The notes: generated from the sequence alone by a model not told the origin. A stretch of 64,000 nt of DNA from Nocardia sp. NBC_00565 (GCF_036345915.1 NZ_CP107785.1:5952001-6016000), one strand, 5' to 3'; positions 27,854 to 36,336 are shown, numbered from the stretch's first letter. Numbers and translations are program-made.

Positions 27854-29056
27854 CTATGGCGGAGGGCGTGCGGCGGGCCCCGGCGGCGTCCGGCCGGGAC
27901 GGCGCGGGATGTCGGGCAGCGCGATCGTGCCCGGCCGCACCGGCCGACGCGGCAGCAGTGGCATGCGCGAGCCCGCGGGCTGGGTCGATCTCGGTGATTC
28001 GGTCGACTGCGGCGGTTCGCCCCGATTGGTCGGCTCCGTCGGCCGGGTGGTTCTGCCGCGGCCGGCTCGCTCGGCGGCGTTGGGCGGCACGGCATTTCGA
28101 GGCGGACCCGCATTATGCGGCGGTTCGTGGCTCGGTCCCACCGGCGGTCGATGCGGCCCCGGCCGACCGTGTTGCGTCGACCCGTTCGCCTGCGGCGGGT
28201 GCGGCGTGGACGACACCAACACCCGACGAGCGGCGACGGCGAATTCGGTACAGCTGCCGAACCGGTCCGCGGGGCGCTTCGCCATGGCGCGGGCCAGCAC
28301 CGTGTCCAACCCGGGCGGCACATCGGGCCGATGGCGGCGCAGCGACGGGATCGACCCGTACAGGTGGCCGTTGATGACGGCCATCGGGTTCGGTCCGTTG
28401 AACGGGGCCGTCCCGGTCAACATCCAGAACAGCGAGCAGGCCAGCGAGTACTGATCGGCCAGATAGTCCGGTGTTCCGGTCAGTTGTTCCGGCGCGGCAT
28501 ACGCCAGGGTGGCGGTGATCGTTCCGGCCGAACCCAGCGTGGAGTCGCTGTCGCGCATGCCCGCGATGCCGAAATCGGTGAGCAGCACCCGTTCCGGCTG
28601 TCCGATCGGCGCCTTGGCCAGCAGGATATTGGCCGGTTTCACGTCGCGGTGCAGCACGCCGTTGGCATGCGCGAAATCCAGGGCGGCGGCGGTATCGGCG
28701 ATGATCTGCACCGCGCGTCCCAGCGCGAGCACATTGACATCCGCGCAGGACGCGTCCGCGCCGGGCACGAATTGCATCGAGATCCAGAGCTGTTGATCCT
28801 CGGCGCCGCGATCGAAGACAGTCACGATATTCGGATGGTCGAGCTGGGCGACCAGATCGGCCTCACGCTCGAAGCGCTGCCGGATCTCGGCGTCGGTATA
28901 CAGCTCGCGTTTGAGCAGCTTCAGCGCGGTCAGGCGCGGCAGGCGCGGATGTTGGGCCAGGTAGACGGTGCCCATACCGCCCTGGCCGAGCACCCGTTTG
29001 ATGGTGTAGCCAGCGAAAACATCGCCACTTCGCAGCACAGTGGATTCACCCCCCAT
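27854..29056 (-). CDS. Soluble Ser/Thr protein kinase (PknB-like)
   Basis: This protein of 400 residues has a complete kinase domain (about residues 12-270): GQGGMGTVY, the lysine in LTALKLL, HRDVKPANILL, TDFGIA and YAAPEQL. The C-terminal 130 residues are a proline/arginine-rich, low-complexity tail and, unlike the neighbouring kinase, contain no membrane segment, so it is probably cytoplasmic. The two kinases are clearly paralogues (RLPRLTALKLLKREL versus RLPRMTALKLLNREM). The tail sequence is strongly basic and may bind a partner or serve as an autophosphorylation region. ATG 29056 is the first start; its ribosome site is weak, so the exact N-terminus is uncertain. Confidence 0.88.
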   Translation of the reverse strand: MGGESTVLRSGDVFAGYTIKRVLGQGGMGTVYLAQHPRLPRLTALKLLKRELYTDAEIRQRFEREADLVAQLDHPNIVTVFDRGAEDQQLWISMQFVPGADASCADVNVLALGRAVQIIADTAAALDFAHANGVLHRDVKPANILLAKAPIGQPERVLLTDFGIAGMRDSDSTLGSAGTITATLAYAAPEQLTGTPDYLADQYSLACSLFWMLTGTAPFNGPNPMAVINGHLYGSIPSLRRHRPDVPPGLDTVLARAMAKRPADRFGSCTEFAVAARRVLVSSTPHPPQANGSTQHGRPGPHRPPVGPSHEPPHNAGPPRNAVPPNAAERAGRGRTTRPTEPTNRGEPPQSTESPRSTQPAGSRMPLLPRRPVRPGTIALPDIPRRPGRTPPGPAARPPP

Positions 29057-29201
29057 ATCGGGTCGAGCACCTGGATCCTACCGATGTATCTGTTCGGGCG
29101 GCCCGGACGCAACATCTTCGTTGCGGTCCGTTCCGGCCGTTCGCCGGTAGTCCGAGGCCATGTCGGAGACGTTGTCGGTGGTACTCGATACGCTGGCCCC
29201 C

Positions 29202-29972
29202 ATGCGCATTGGAGCACACGTCCGGCTCGACAGCGATCCGATCGGCTTCGGTGAGAAACTCGGCGCCGATGTCATCCAGCTGTTCGTCGTCGACCCGCAG
29301 AGCTGGGACAAGCCGGCCCCGCATCCGCGGACCGAGGAGATCCTCGCGAGTCCGATCGATGTGGTGGTGCACTCGTCCTATCAGATCAATGTGGCCAGCC
29401 TGAACAACCGCCTGCGCATGCCTTCGCGCAACGCGGTCGCGCAGCAGGCGAAGGCCGCCGCCGAGATCGGCGCGTTCGGCCTGGTCGTGCACGGCGGGCA
29501 CGTCCGCTCCGACGCCGAACTTGAGACCGGAATCGACAACTGGCGCAAGCTGTTCGAACGCCAGCAGGACAAGGGCGGCTTCGCGGTGCCGATCCTGATC
29601 GAGAACACCGCAGGCGGCAACCATGCCATGGCGCGGCACTTCGATTCGATCGGCCGGCTCTGGGACGCGGTCGGCGATTTCGGCGCAGGCTTCTGCCTGG
29701 ACACCTGCCACGCCTGGGCGGGCGGTGAGGATCTGGTCGGCGTCGTCGAGCGGATCAAGGCGATCACCGGCCGAATCGACCTGGTACACCTGAATTCCTC
29801 ACGCGATGAGTTCAATTCGGGCGCGGACCGACACGCCAACTTCGCCGACGGCACCATCGATCCGCAACTGCTGGCCGAGGTATGCCGGACGGCGGACGCA
29901 CCGGTCATTCTGGAGACCCCCGCCGAGGGCGTCGCCGACGATCTGGCGTACCTGCGCGAACACCTCGGCTGA
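29202..29972 (+). CDS. nfo: Endonuclease IV (deoxyribonuclease IV)
   Basis: This AP endonuclease has 256 residues in a TIM-barrel fold. MRIGAHVRL at the start, VVHSSYQINVAS, HGGHV, ILIENTAGG, FCLDTCHAWA and HLNSSRDEFNSGADRHANFADG supply the histidines, aspartates and glutamates that hold the three zinc ions. It cleaves abasic sites in base-excision repair. The start at ATG 29202 (MRIGAHV) is the conserved family start; an in-frame ATG at 29160 would add 14 residues of no family likeness. It is divergent from the soluble kinase gene and appears to be transcribed alone. Confidence 0.9.
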   Translation: MRIGAHVRLDSDPIGFGEKLGADVIQLFVVDPQSWDKPAPHPRTEEILASPIDVVVHSSYQINVASLNNRLRMPSRNAVAQQAKAAAEIGAFGLVVHGGHVRSDAELETGIDNWRKLFERQQDKGGFAVPILIENTAGGNHAMARHFDSIGRLWDAVGDFGAGFCLDTCHAWAGGEDLVGVVERIKAITGRIDLVHLNSSRDEFNSGADRHANFADGTIDPQLLAEVCRTADAPVILETPAEGVADDLAYLREHLG

Positions 29973-30113
29973 CCGGCCTTCGTCGGATGGCGCAGTGTGG
30001 CGGGGTCGGCGGGCGTCCTTGGGATCACGGCGACGAAAACCCTGGTGAGGCTCCTGGTTTCGGTGGTGTGCTCGATGGTGCATCAACCGATCTCAACCAG
30101 CGAAGGTGATCCC

Positions 30114-31040
30114 ATGACGGTCGACTACGCCACCACAACCGCCACCGTGACCAAACTCGGCGCCCGTATCGGCGCTCAGGTCGACAACGTCCGCTTGGGC
30201 GGCGATCTGGATCCGGCCACCGTCGAGGTTATTCGGCGCGCGCTGGTCGAGAACAAGGTCATCTTCTTCCGCGGGCAGGATCACCTGACCGAGGACGGGC
30301 AGTACGAGTTCGCGCAGTTGCTCGGCACCCCGACCACCCCGCACCCGACGGTCACCTCGCACGGCGTCAAGAGCCTGGCCATCGACTCCGAGTACGGCCG
30401 CGCCAACAGCTGGCACACCGACGTCACCTTCGTCGACCGGATCCCGAAGGCCTCCATCCTGCGCGCGGTCCACCTGCCGTCCTACGGCGGCTCGACCACC
30501 TGGGCCTCCACCGTCGCCGCCTACGAATCGCTGCCCGAACCGCTCAAGCGCCTGGCCGAGAGCCTGCGGGCCGTGCACACCAACGTCTACGACTACGCCG
30601 CCGTCAATGTCGAGCGCAGCAACCCGAATACCGACGCCTACCGCGCCGAGTTCCAGTCCGACTACTACGAGACCGAGCACCCGGTGGTGCGGGTGCACCC
30701 CGAGACCGGCGAGCGCGCACTGCTGGTCGGGCACTTCGTCAAGCATTTCGTCGGCGTCTCCACCAGCGAGTCGCAGGCGCTGTTCCGCCTGTTCCAGGAC
30801 CGGGTGACCCGGCTGGAGAACACCACCCGCTGGACCTGGCAGACCGGTGACGTCGCCATCTGGGACAACCGCGCCACCCAGCATTACGCCATCGACGACT
30901 ACGACGACCAGCCCCGCAAGCTGACCCGGATCACCCTGGCCGGCGATATCCCGGTCGGCGTGGACGGTGTACCGAGCACGGCGCTGCAAGGCAATGCCGA
31001 GCACTACTCGATCGTCGAGGAAGTAACCCGCGCCGCCTGA
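30114..31040 (+). CDS. TauD/TfdA-family Fe(II)/2-oxoglutarate dioxygenase (AtsK/Rv3406-like)
   Basis: This dioxygenase of 308 residues has the iron-binding triad: H-x-D in NSWHTDVTF and the distal histidine in [13 protein letters not shown], plus the 2-oxoglutarate arginine region near [10 protein letters not shown]. The overall sequence ([61 protein letters not shown]) is very close to Rv3406 of M. tuberculosis, an alkyl-sulfatase-type enzyme that releases sulfate from alkyl sulfate esters. Sulfur scavenging is the likely role. ATG 30114 has AAGG upstream. It stands alone; the next gene begins 200 bp downstream. Confidence 0.88.
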   Translation: MTVDYATTTATVTKLGARIGAQVDNVRLGGDLDPATVEVIRRALVENKVIFFRGQDHLTEDGQYEFAQLLGTPTTPHPTVTSHGVKSLAIDSEYGRANSWHTDVTFVDRIPKASILRAVHLPSYGGSTTWASTVAAYESLPEPLKRLAESLRAVHTNVYDYAAVNVERSNPNTDAYRAEFQSDYYETEHPVVRVHPETGERALLVGHFVKHFVGVSTSESQALFRLFQDRVTRLENTTRWTWQTGDVAIWDNRATQHYAIDDYDDQPRKLTRITLAGDIPVGVDGVPSTALQGNAEHYSIVEEVTRAA

Positions 31041-31090
31041 CAGCTGACCGCCGGTTACCGCAGATGAGGGGACCGGCGGTGATCATCGGG

Positions 31091-31189
31091 AGCCGAGCGC
31101 CAGCGAGGCTGGTAATCGCAATTGGGCGCGCCAGCGACCAATCCGCTGCGGAGTCCGCGGCGGACCACGAAAGCCGAGCGCCAGCGAGG
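31091..31189. repeat. Pair of 18-bp direct repeats upstream of the CoA-transferase
   Basis: AGCCGAGCGCCAGCGAGG occurs at 31091-31108 and again at 31172-31189, 81 bp apart, in a 200-bp intergenic stretch. Similar CGAGCG-AGCGAGG words are common between actinobacterial genes, and related sequence occurs at about 63618-63641, so this is probably a dispersed intergenic repeat rather than an operator. Confidence 0.6.
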
Positions 31190-31239
31190 TGTCGTGGTGC
31201 GCCGCCCGCCGGGGTGGCGCGATGGTACACACTGATCCC

Positions 31240-32457
31240 ATGAGCATCAGCCCGCTGGACGGGGTTCGCGTCCTGGAACTCGGCAACTACATCGCCGCGC
31301 CGACCGCTGGTCGCATCCTCGGCGATTTCGGTGCCGAGGTGATCAAAGTGGAGCGGCCCAAGGCCGGAGATGAGCTGCGCAATTGGCGGCTCTACGGCGG
31401 CGATACCTCGATGCTGTACCGCACCATCAACCGGAACAAGAAGTCGATCACGCTGGATCTACGCACGGAGGCGGGCCGCGGCATCGTCCTCGATCTGCTG
31501 CGGCAGTGTGACGTGCTGCTGGAGAACTTCCGTCCGGGCATGCTCGAGAAGTGGGGCCTGGGCCCCGAGGTGCTCGACGAGGTCAATCCGAACCTGGTGA
31601 TCACCCGGATCTCCGCCTACGGACAGACCGGGCCGCTTGCCGCGCGGCCCGGTTTCGCCGCGGTCGCCGAGGCGGTCGGTGGTCTGCGCGAACTCGTCGG
31701 CGATCCGGATCGGCCGCCGGTGCGGGTCGGCGTGTCCATCGGCGATTCGATCGCGGGCATCTACGCGGCCTTCGGGACGGTGATGGCACTGTTCCAGCGC
31801 GAGCGCAAGCCCGATGCGGCATCCATCCCGCTGGGCGAGCGCATCATCGACGTCGCGCTCAACGAGGCGATCCTGTCGGTGATGGAATCGCTCGTCCCCG
31901 ACTACCTTGCCTACGGCATCAACCGTGCGCGGGTCGGCGGACGCATGGAAGGCATCGCGCCGAGCAATGCCTACCCGACCAGCGACGGCGCGAGCATCAT
32001 CATCGGCGGCAACGGCGATGCCATCTTCCAGCGCTATATGGAGGTGATCGGCCGCCCTGATCTGGCCGCCGATCCAGAACTGCGGGACAACGCCGGACGC
32101 TGGCGCCACCGCGAACGGCTCGACGCGTCGATCGCCGAATGGAGCGTGCGGCACACTCGAGACGAGGCGCTGAAGCTGCTCGAGGCGGCGGCGATCCCGT
32201 GCGGCCCCATCTACACCGCGGCCGATATCGTCGCCGACGAACAGTACAAGGCCCGCAATATGATTCAGCACTTCCCGGTGGATGTCGGTGCGCCGCAACC
32301 GAAGACGGTCGGCTTCCCCGGCATCGTCCCGGTGATCGGCGAACAGTCCCTGCCCATCCGCAACGTCGGTCCCGATCTCGGCGAGCACACCCGCGAGGTG
32401 CTGTCGGAACTGCTCGGTATGACCGATACCGAGATCGACGGGTTGGCGGTGCGATGA
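31240..32457 (+). CDS. CaiB/BaiF (class III) CoA-transferase
   Basis: The protein has 405 residues and the family III CoA-transferase signatures: LDGVRVLELGNYIAAPTAGRILGDFGAEVIKVERP at the start, LDLRTEAGR, LLENFRPGMLEKWGLG, and the catalytic-aspartate region GVSIGDSIAGIYAAFG. It transfers CoA between organic acids through an aspartyl-CoA intermediate. ATG 31240 fits the family start. The HMG-CoA-lyase-like gene follows 181 bp downstream on the same strand, a pairing known from pathways that activate a dicarboxylic or hydroxy acid and then cleave its CoA ester. The substrate is not determined. Confidence 0.88.
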   Translation: MSISPLDGVRVLELGNYIAAPTAGRILGDFGAEVIKVERPKAGDELRNWRLYGGDTSMLYRTINRNKKSITLDLRTEAGRGIVLDLLRQCDVLLENFRPGMLEKWGLGPEVLDEVNPNLVITRISAYGQTGPLAARPGFAAVAEAVGGLRELVGDPDRPPVRVGVSIGDSIAGIYAAFGTVMALFQRERKPDAASIPLGERIIDVALNEAILSVMESLVPDYLAYGINRARVGGRMEGIAPSNAYPTSDGASIIIGGNGDAIFQRYMEVIGRPDLAADPELRDNAGRWRHRERLDASIAEWSVRHTRDEALKLLEAAAIPCGPIYTAADIVADEQYKARNMIQHFPVDVGAPQPKTVGFPGIVPVIGEQSLPIRNVGPDLGEHTREVLSELLGMTDTEIDGLAVR

Positions 32458-32638
32458 CCCGGCGAGTTTACGGCCGCAGGCGGCCCCCCGGCCGCAGTGC
32501 GTATGAGCTGCGGGCGCCCGGCCACGCCCGCCCCACGGTGCACCCCACCCCCGCGACGAACGAAAAGCCCTGCGGCGGTGTGATGTGCGTGCCGCCGCAG
32601 GCACGCCAGACACCGCCCCACCCCGCGCGGGAGGAAGA

Positions 32639-33553
32639 ATGATCGGCTCGGCGCTGCTGCGCGATGTCACCCTGCGCGACGGACTGCAGCTGACCGGAAA
32701 GGTGCTGCCGGTCGAGCGCAAGGTGGATATCGTCCGCCGCCTGCTCGCCCTCGGCGTGCCCGCACTGGAGATCGGGTCGATGGCCCGCCCCGATCTGGTC
32801 CCGCCGATGGCCAACACCATGGAACTCATCGCCGCGCTGACTCCCGAAGAGTTGCAGAGCTGTTGGGTCTGGGTGGCCACGCCGCGCCACGTCGAGAAGG
32901 CCGCCGCGGTGGGTGTGCGCAACTTCCAATACTGTTTCTCCGCCTCGGACGCGCACAACAAGGCCAATATCGGCCGCAGCACCGAGGACAGCGTCGCCGC
33001 CATGCCGGCTGCCGTCCGCCTGGCACACGAGGCGGGTGGCGAGATCCAACTCTGCCTGGCCACCAGCTTCACCTGTCCCTTCGACGGACCGGTGGCGCCC
33101 GAGCGCGTCCTCGCCATCGCCAACGACCCGCGCACCGAGGGCGCCGCCGATATCGTCATCGCCGACACCCTCGGCCAGGCGCACCCCACCCAGGTGTTCG
33201 ACCTCATCACGGCCGTCCGCGAACGAACCCCCAACCGCCGCATCGTCTTCCACGGCCACGACACCTGGGGCATGGGCGTCGCCAACACCCTTGCCGCCCT
33301 GCAGGCCGGAGCCACCATGGTCGACGGCTCCCTCGGTGGCCTCGGCGGCTGCCCCTTCGCCCCCGGCGCCAGCGGCAACACCTCCAGCGAAGACATCCTC
33401 TTCGCCGCCCGCCCGGACTGGTTCACGCCGACGACGCTGGCCGCTCTCGTAGAACTCACCGAAGACCTACTCGCCGAACTGAACGAACCCAACCGCTCCC
33501 GCACCGCCGAAGGCGCCCGCTCCAAGGCCGAAGCCTTCGAATGGGTTATCTGA
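32639..33553 (+). CDS. HMG-CoA lyase-like aldolase
   Basis: This TIM-barrel lyase of 304 residues has the HMGL signature: LRDVTLRDGLQ (divalent-metal aspartate and catalytic arginine), HGHDTWGMGVAN (metal-binding histidines) and the catalytic cysteine in GGLGGCPFAPGASGN. It should cleave a 3-hydroxy-3-methylacyl-CoA, or a related 3-hydroxyacyl-CoA, into acetyl-CoA or pyruvate plus an acid. GGGAGG lies directly before ATG 32639. Together with the preceding CoA-transferase it could degrade leucine-, isoprenoid- or itaconate-type acids. It is the last host-like gene before the lower-GC island. Confidence 0.88.
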   Translation: MIGSALLRDVTLRDGLQLTGKVLPVERKVDIVRRLLALGVPALEIGSMARPDLVPPMANTMELIAALTPEELQSCWVWVATPRHVEKAAAVGVRNFQYCFSASDAHNKANIGRSTEDSVAAMPAAVRLAHEAGGEIQLCLATSFTCPFDGPVAPERVLAIANDPRTEGAADIVIADTLGQAHPTQVFDLITAVRERTPNRRIVFHGHDTWGMGVANTLAALQAGATMVDGSLGGLGGCPFAPGASGNTSSEDILFAARPDWFTPTTLAALVELTEDLLAELNEPNRSRTAEGARSKAEAFEWVI

Positions 33554-33855
33554 CCCGTAGCCTGCAATAACGACACGGACGGCGGCACCAGCCTCGGTCA
33601 AGTCGACGCACGGGGCGACATCGGATTCGGTTGCGCGAGGCAGTAATCCGGCGGCATCGGGGAAGCGCAGCGCGCCGAGGCGGTAGAGGCGGGTGGAGTA
33701 TGCCTGCTCGTATCCGGACAATGAACGCTCCGACGAACCATCGTCCTAACAGTGGAGCTGGGTCGCACGGTTCCACTGGAACCGGGGACCGGCTACGCCA
33801 TCCGCGAAAGCGGTCCCTCGGTCGCCTATGCCCTCAACCTTGCGTACCCAGCCGG
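33554..33855. other. Left junction region of the genomic island
   Basis: This 300-bp interval between the lyase gene and the island regulator has no complete gene. It holds a repeat shared with the right flank of the island (33619-33675) and a coding-like fragment on the plus strand (33752-33886, GTGYAIRESGPSVAYALN) that looks like the orphan end of a disrupted gene. I could not identify its parent family. Confidence 0.45.
33619..33675. repeat. Left copy of island-flanking direct repeat
   Basis: This copy begins CATCGGATTCGGTTGCGCGA, which is identical to the first 20 bases of the repeat at 42101-42157. The following 37 bases match with a handful of substitutions and one indel (AATCCGGCGGC is shared). 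The two copies are in the same orientation about 8.5 kb apart and enclose the island. A dispersed intergenic repeat is the alternative. Confidence 0.6.
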
Positions 33856-34596
33856 TCACCGACCAAACTGCAGCACGTCCTCATGACCATTTCGGCGACA
33901 CCAACTCACGATGTATCGAGCATGCAGGCCACACCAGCGATAGACCACCCCGACGGTCATCGGAAGATCTGGATCATGTTCGCCCCGTTGCTCGATGATC
34001 GGGCCTAGATAGGCGCTGGTCACTTTATTCGCGGTGTTGATCCCGACTCGGGCAGCCGTTGCCAGGGTCGAGGTATCGGATGCCCGTCCTGCCGCGATGG
34101 CTCCTGCCAGTCGCCCGGCCGTAGTGCCCCGTCGGTCACCGAAGAACTCGTAAAGTGATCGGGGCCTGAACAAAGGCTTCAGATCATAACGACGCCCCAC
34201 CGCAGCTTCCCTAATCGCATCCAGCAGCGGAGGCACCCCAGAGGATTTCAAATAGATGCCCACTGCCTCGGCTGGACGCAGACGTGCTTCATCTAAGTGA
34301 TCGCGCTCCATACTGTGCCCTTGCGCGGCGAGCAGGACAGCCGCTTGCCGTTCTTCGCATCGAAGTATGTCCAGAACATCAAGACCATCGAACGTAAGCT
34401 CCAGACTGGGGTTGTTCCAGATCAGATCGGCGAGCACGACGTCGAACCGGACTCTGTTGGCAATGTATTGCCGCACAGTCGCCGGATCAACGGCTACCTT
34501 AACCGTCGATCCTGTAAAGGTGGCTGACAGGGTCGGCTCGATCACTGCTCCCAACGGTGAAGCAACCAGAATCCGCATCGGCGATTCTACGGGCAC
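33856..34596 (-). CDS. Receiver-like/HTH transcriptional regulator of the peptide cluster
   Basis: About 246 residues. The N-terminal 130 residues look like a response-regulator receiver fold (MRILVASPLGAV, then VRFDVVLADLIWNNPS where the acidic residue would be the phosphoacceptor, then KSSGVPPLLDAIREAAVG). The C-terminal part (ASDTSTLATAARVGINTANKVTSAYLGPIIEQRG) resembles a helix-turn-helix. I do not recognise the exact family. GTG 34596 has GGAG seven bases upstream. The gene is divergent from the peptide gene across about 125 bp with repeated CCGGGCAA words. Its codon use is less GC-biased than in the host genes. It is probably the pathway-specific regulator; no partner histidine kinase lies nearby. 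Confidence 0.6.
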   Translation of the reverse strand: MPVESPMRILVASPLGAVIEPTLSATFTGSTVKVAVDPATVRQYIANRVRFDVVLADLIWNNPSLELTFDGLDVLDILRCEERQAAVLLAAQGHSMERDHLDEARLRPAEAVGIYLKSSGVPPLLDAIREAAVGRRYDLKPLFRPRSLYEFFGDRRGTTAGRLAGAIAAGRASDTSTLATAARVGINTANKVTSAYLGPIIEQRGEHDPDLPMTVGVVYRWCGLHARYIVSWCRRNGHEDVLQFGR

Positions 34597-34619
34597 AATA
34601 TTGCTCCTAATTCAGCCGA

Positions 34620-34677
34620 CCGGGCAAGATCGAGCCATCTGTGGTTCATGCCGGGCAAACTTGTGCTTGACACCCGG
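34620..34677. promoter_or_regulatory. Divergent promoter with CCGGGCAA repeats
   Basis: CCGGGCAA occurs at 34620-34627 and 34651-34658, 31 bp or about three helical turns apart, and an inverted CCCGG follows at 34673. TTGACA at 34667-34672 matches a -35 box for the peptide gene, but a convincing -10 box is not seen. The repeats are candidate binding sites for the divergent regulator. Confidence 0.4.
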
Positions 34678-34720
34678 AAATCAGGCACACAGCCACACGA
34701 ATTTACCACGGAGACAGCGG

Positions 34721-34861
34721 ATGATGGAGTGGCTGTCGCAAGCTGGTGCACTGCCAGACTTCTACTGCGGCCACACAGGAGGAAACATGAAGAACCGTAA
34801 GAACAAGGTTCAGTCGTACACAACCCTCAGCCCTAAGCGCCCCATAAAGCTGATGTACTAG
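34721..34861 (+). CDS. Small basic RiPP precursor peptide (candidate)
   Basis: The short frame ends in SPKRPIKLMY. Two starts are possible. ATG 34787 gives 24 residues, very basic (MKNRKNKVQ at the start), with a perfect AGGAGG four bases upstream. ATG 34721 gives 46 residues, with GGAG seven bases upstream and a leader-like, more acidic N-terminus containing one cysteine (ALPDFYCGHTGG). Either fits a ribosomal precursor: it sits between the divergent regulator and the YcaO-TfuA genes, has a strong ribosome site and is followed by a hairpin that would raise its transcript above the enzyme genes. No double-glycine protease site is certain, although HTGGNM in the long form is suggestive. The core is probably the C-terminal part. 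Confidence 0.6.
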   Translation: MMEWLSQAGALPDFYCGHTGGNMKNRKNKVQSYTTLSPKRPIKLMY

Positions 34862-34875
34862 GGCACAATTTGTGT

Positions 34876-34907
34876 GGGCGCGAATTGTAAACTGAATTTT
34901 CGCGCCC
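34876..34907 (+). terminator. Hairpin (attenuator) between peptide gene and downstream genes
   Basis: GGGCGCGAA (34876-34884) pairs with TTCGCGCCC (34899-34907), a perfect 9-bp stem with a 14-base loop, 15 bp after the peptide stop. No U-run follows, so partial termination is more likely than complete. This arrangement is common between RiPP precursor and modification genes. Confidence 0.6.
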
Positions 34908-34995
34908 ATGCAATGCCCCGACGACCGCGCCGGTACGGCTATCCCCGAACCGTTACCATAGCAAGCATTGTCGATCTAATGAGGGTGAATCACGA

Positions 34996-36309
34996 GTGGC
35001 AAGTAAAATTCTGCCGTCGCAAGCTCAACACAGAATACCCCGCTGGTCAACGTACCGGCCATACTTGGACTTCGGCCCGGCCGTCAGTAATGCTCCATTC
35101 CACGTGGTCGGATTAGACTGGGCCATCGATGATGCTATCAACGGTACTAATCATCCTGAAATCCAGGCCTCTGTCAATGAATCATTCCGCGATGAGCTAA
35201 CGATATCGCCGTTGACCGCGTACTCCGTTGATCACCCGAAGGACGTGCCGAGAGATCTTATCAGTAATAGAGGGCGAGCGTTCATCGACGTCCTCGAGTC
35301 CCACGGGCGCGATATCTACCCGGATGGTTTGCGGGCGTGTTGGGCGTTAAGTAAGATGGGATACCATCATTTAGTTCTAGAAATTGTACCTGACGATGTC
35401 TCACGCGACCTATCGTCTGCGTCATCATCGGTGGATATTGAATTTGCATATCTGCGCACCTGGGCGATGTTCAGGTGCTGGCTCGATGATCCGAGGATAC
35501 CGTACCGGGTCCAGTCATTCGAGGATATCGCCCTACACGCACCGGTGTCACGACCCAAATTGCATGCCGCCTACCAGGTAGTCATGCAGACCGCGAAGTT
35601 CAGCGGCGACCGCGCGAAATGCGGCGAGTGGCAAGAGCGGCACGCGAAGATTCTTTCAGACATCAGCCTAGATCTCGAGCCGCCAGAAATAGCGCGTTTA
35701 ACGAGTCGGTTCCATCGTGTCGGCGGCTTTCTCCCCCAAATGGACGCCGATGCCGATGGCGTCGAGCGTGAGATGACCCTCGCCGAGCGCGCAATCCGGG
35801 ACGCACCGGCTCCGGATGAATTCGAAGAAACCGCCCGACTCGAAATGCTATTTCCCTGCATAGAAAGTCGAATGCGCGAGTCGTTATGGCGTGGCGATCT
35901 CGACAGCGCAACGAGTCGGGCCGAGGAGTACATCAACATCAGACCAACCGATCCGAAGGGCTGGTCATACCGAGCCGATATCCTCGTGGAACAGGCGCAC
36001 TTCAATGCCGCAGCCGCGAACTTCGCAATGGCCGCTGCACTCGCGCCGCCAGGACGAAGCATTGCGCTGTACATGCGTGCGCAATGTCTACAACAGGTCG
36101 GCGATGATGAAGGGGCACTTCTTTCATTGCTAGACTGCATAGAGGCTGATCCCCTCGCAATCGGCGCAGTCGCCGCAACAGCCGATCTTTCTACTCGAAT
36201 GGGACGCAAGGAGATAAGCACCTGGTGCTCGACCCGATTGGAAGAGTTGGTCGCAATGTCCAGGGAAGACCATATTCCGTCGATACCCGAGCCGTACCAG
36301 AAATACTGA
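34996..36309 (+). CDS. Unrecognised island protein with TPR-like C-terminus
   Basis: The protein has 437 residues, low-GC codon use and no recognised domain. It is soluble. The N-terminal half (FHVVGLDWAIDDAING, RDIYPDGLRACWALSKMGYHHLVLEIVPDDV) matches nothing I know. The last 160 residues are helical with repeats of tetratricopeptide type (GDLDSATSRAEEYINIRPTDPKGWSYRADILVEQAHFNAAAANFAMAAALAP and the next turn QQVGDDEGALLSLLDCIEADP). I chose GTG 34996, which has GAGGGTG 8 bases upstream. The YcaO gene begins 27 bp after the stop. A peptide- or partner-binding scaffold for the YcaO-TfuA enzyme pair is a reasonable inference. Confidence 0.75.
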   Translation: MASKILPSQAQHRIPRWSTYRPYLDFGPAVSNAPFHVVGLDWAIDDAINGTNHPEIQASVNESFRDELTISPLTAYSVDHPKDVPRDLISNRGRAFIDVLESHGRDIYPDGLRACWALSKMGYHHLVLEIVPDDVSRDLSSASSSVDIEFAYLRTWAMFRCWLDDPRIPYRVQSFEDIALHAPVSRPKLHAAYQVVMQTAKFSGDRAKCGEWQERHAKILSDISLDLEPPEIARLTSRFHRVGGFLPQMDADADGVEREMTLAERAIRDAPAPDEFEETARLEMLFPCIESRMRESLWRGDLDSATSRAEEYINIRPTDPKGWSYRADILVEQAHFNAAAANFAMAAALAPPGRSIALYMRAQCLQQVGDDEGALLSLLDCIEADPLAIGAVAATADLSTRMGRKEISTWCSTRLEELVAMSREDHIPSIPEPYQKY

Positions 36310-36336
36310 TCCTGATCAACGGAGTTGGAAACAAGC

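Noticed and set aside
31459..33588. Minus-strand frame of 709 codons over the CoA-transferase and lyase genes
   Set aside because: Antisense shadow of two clear families; no ribosome site or domain.
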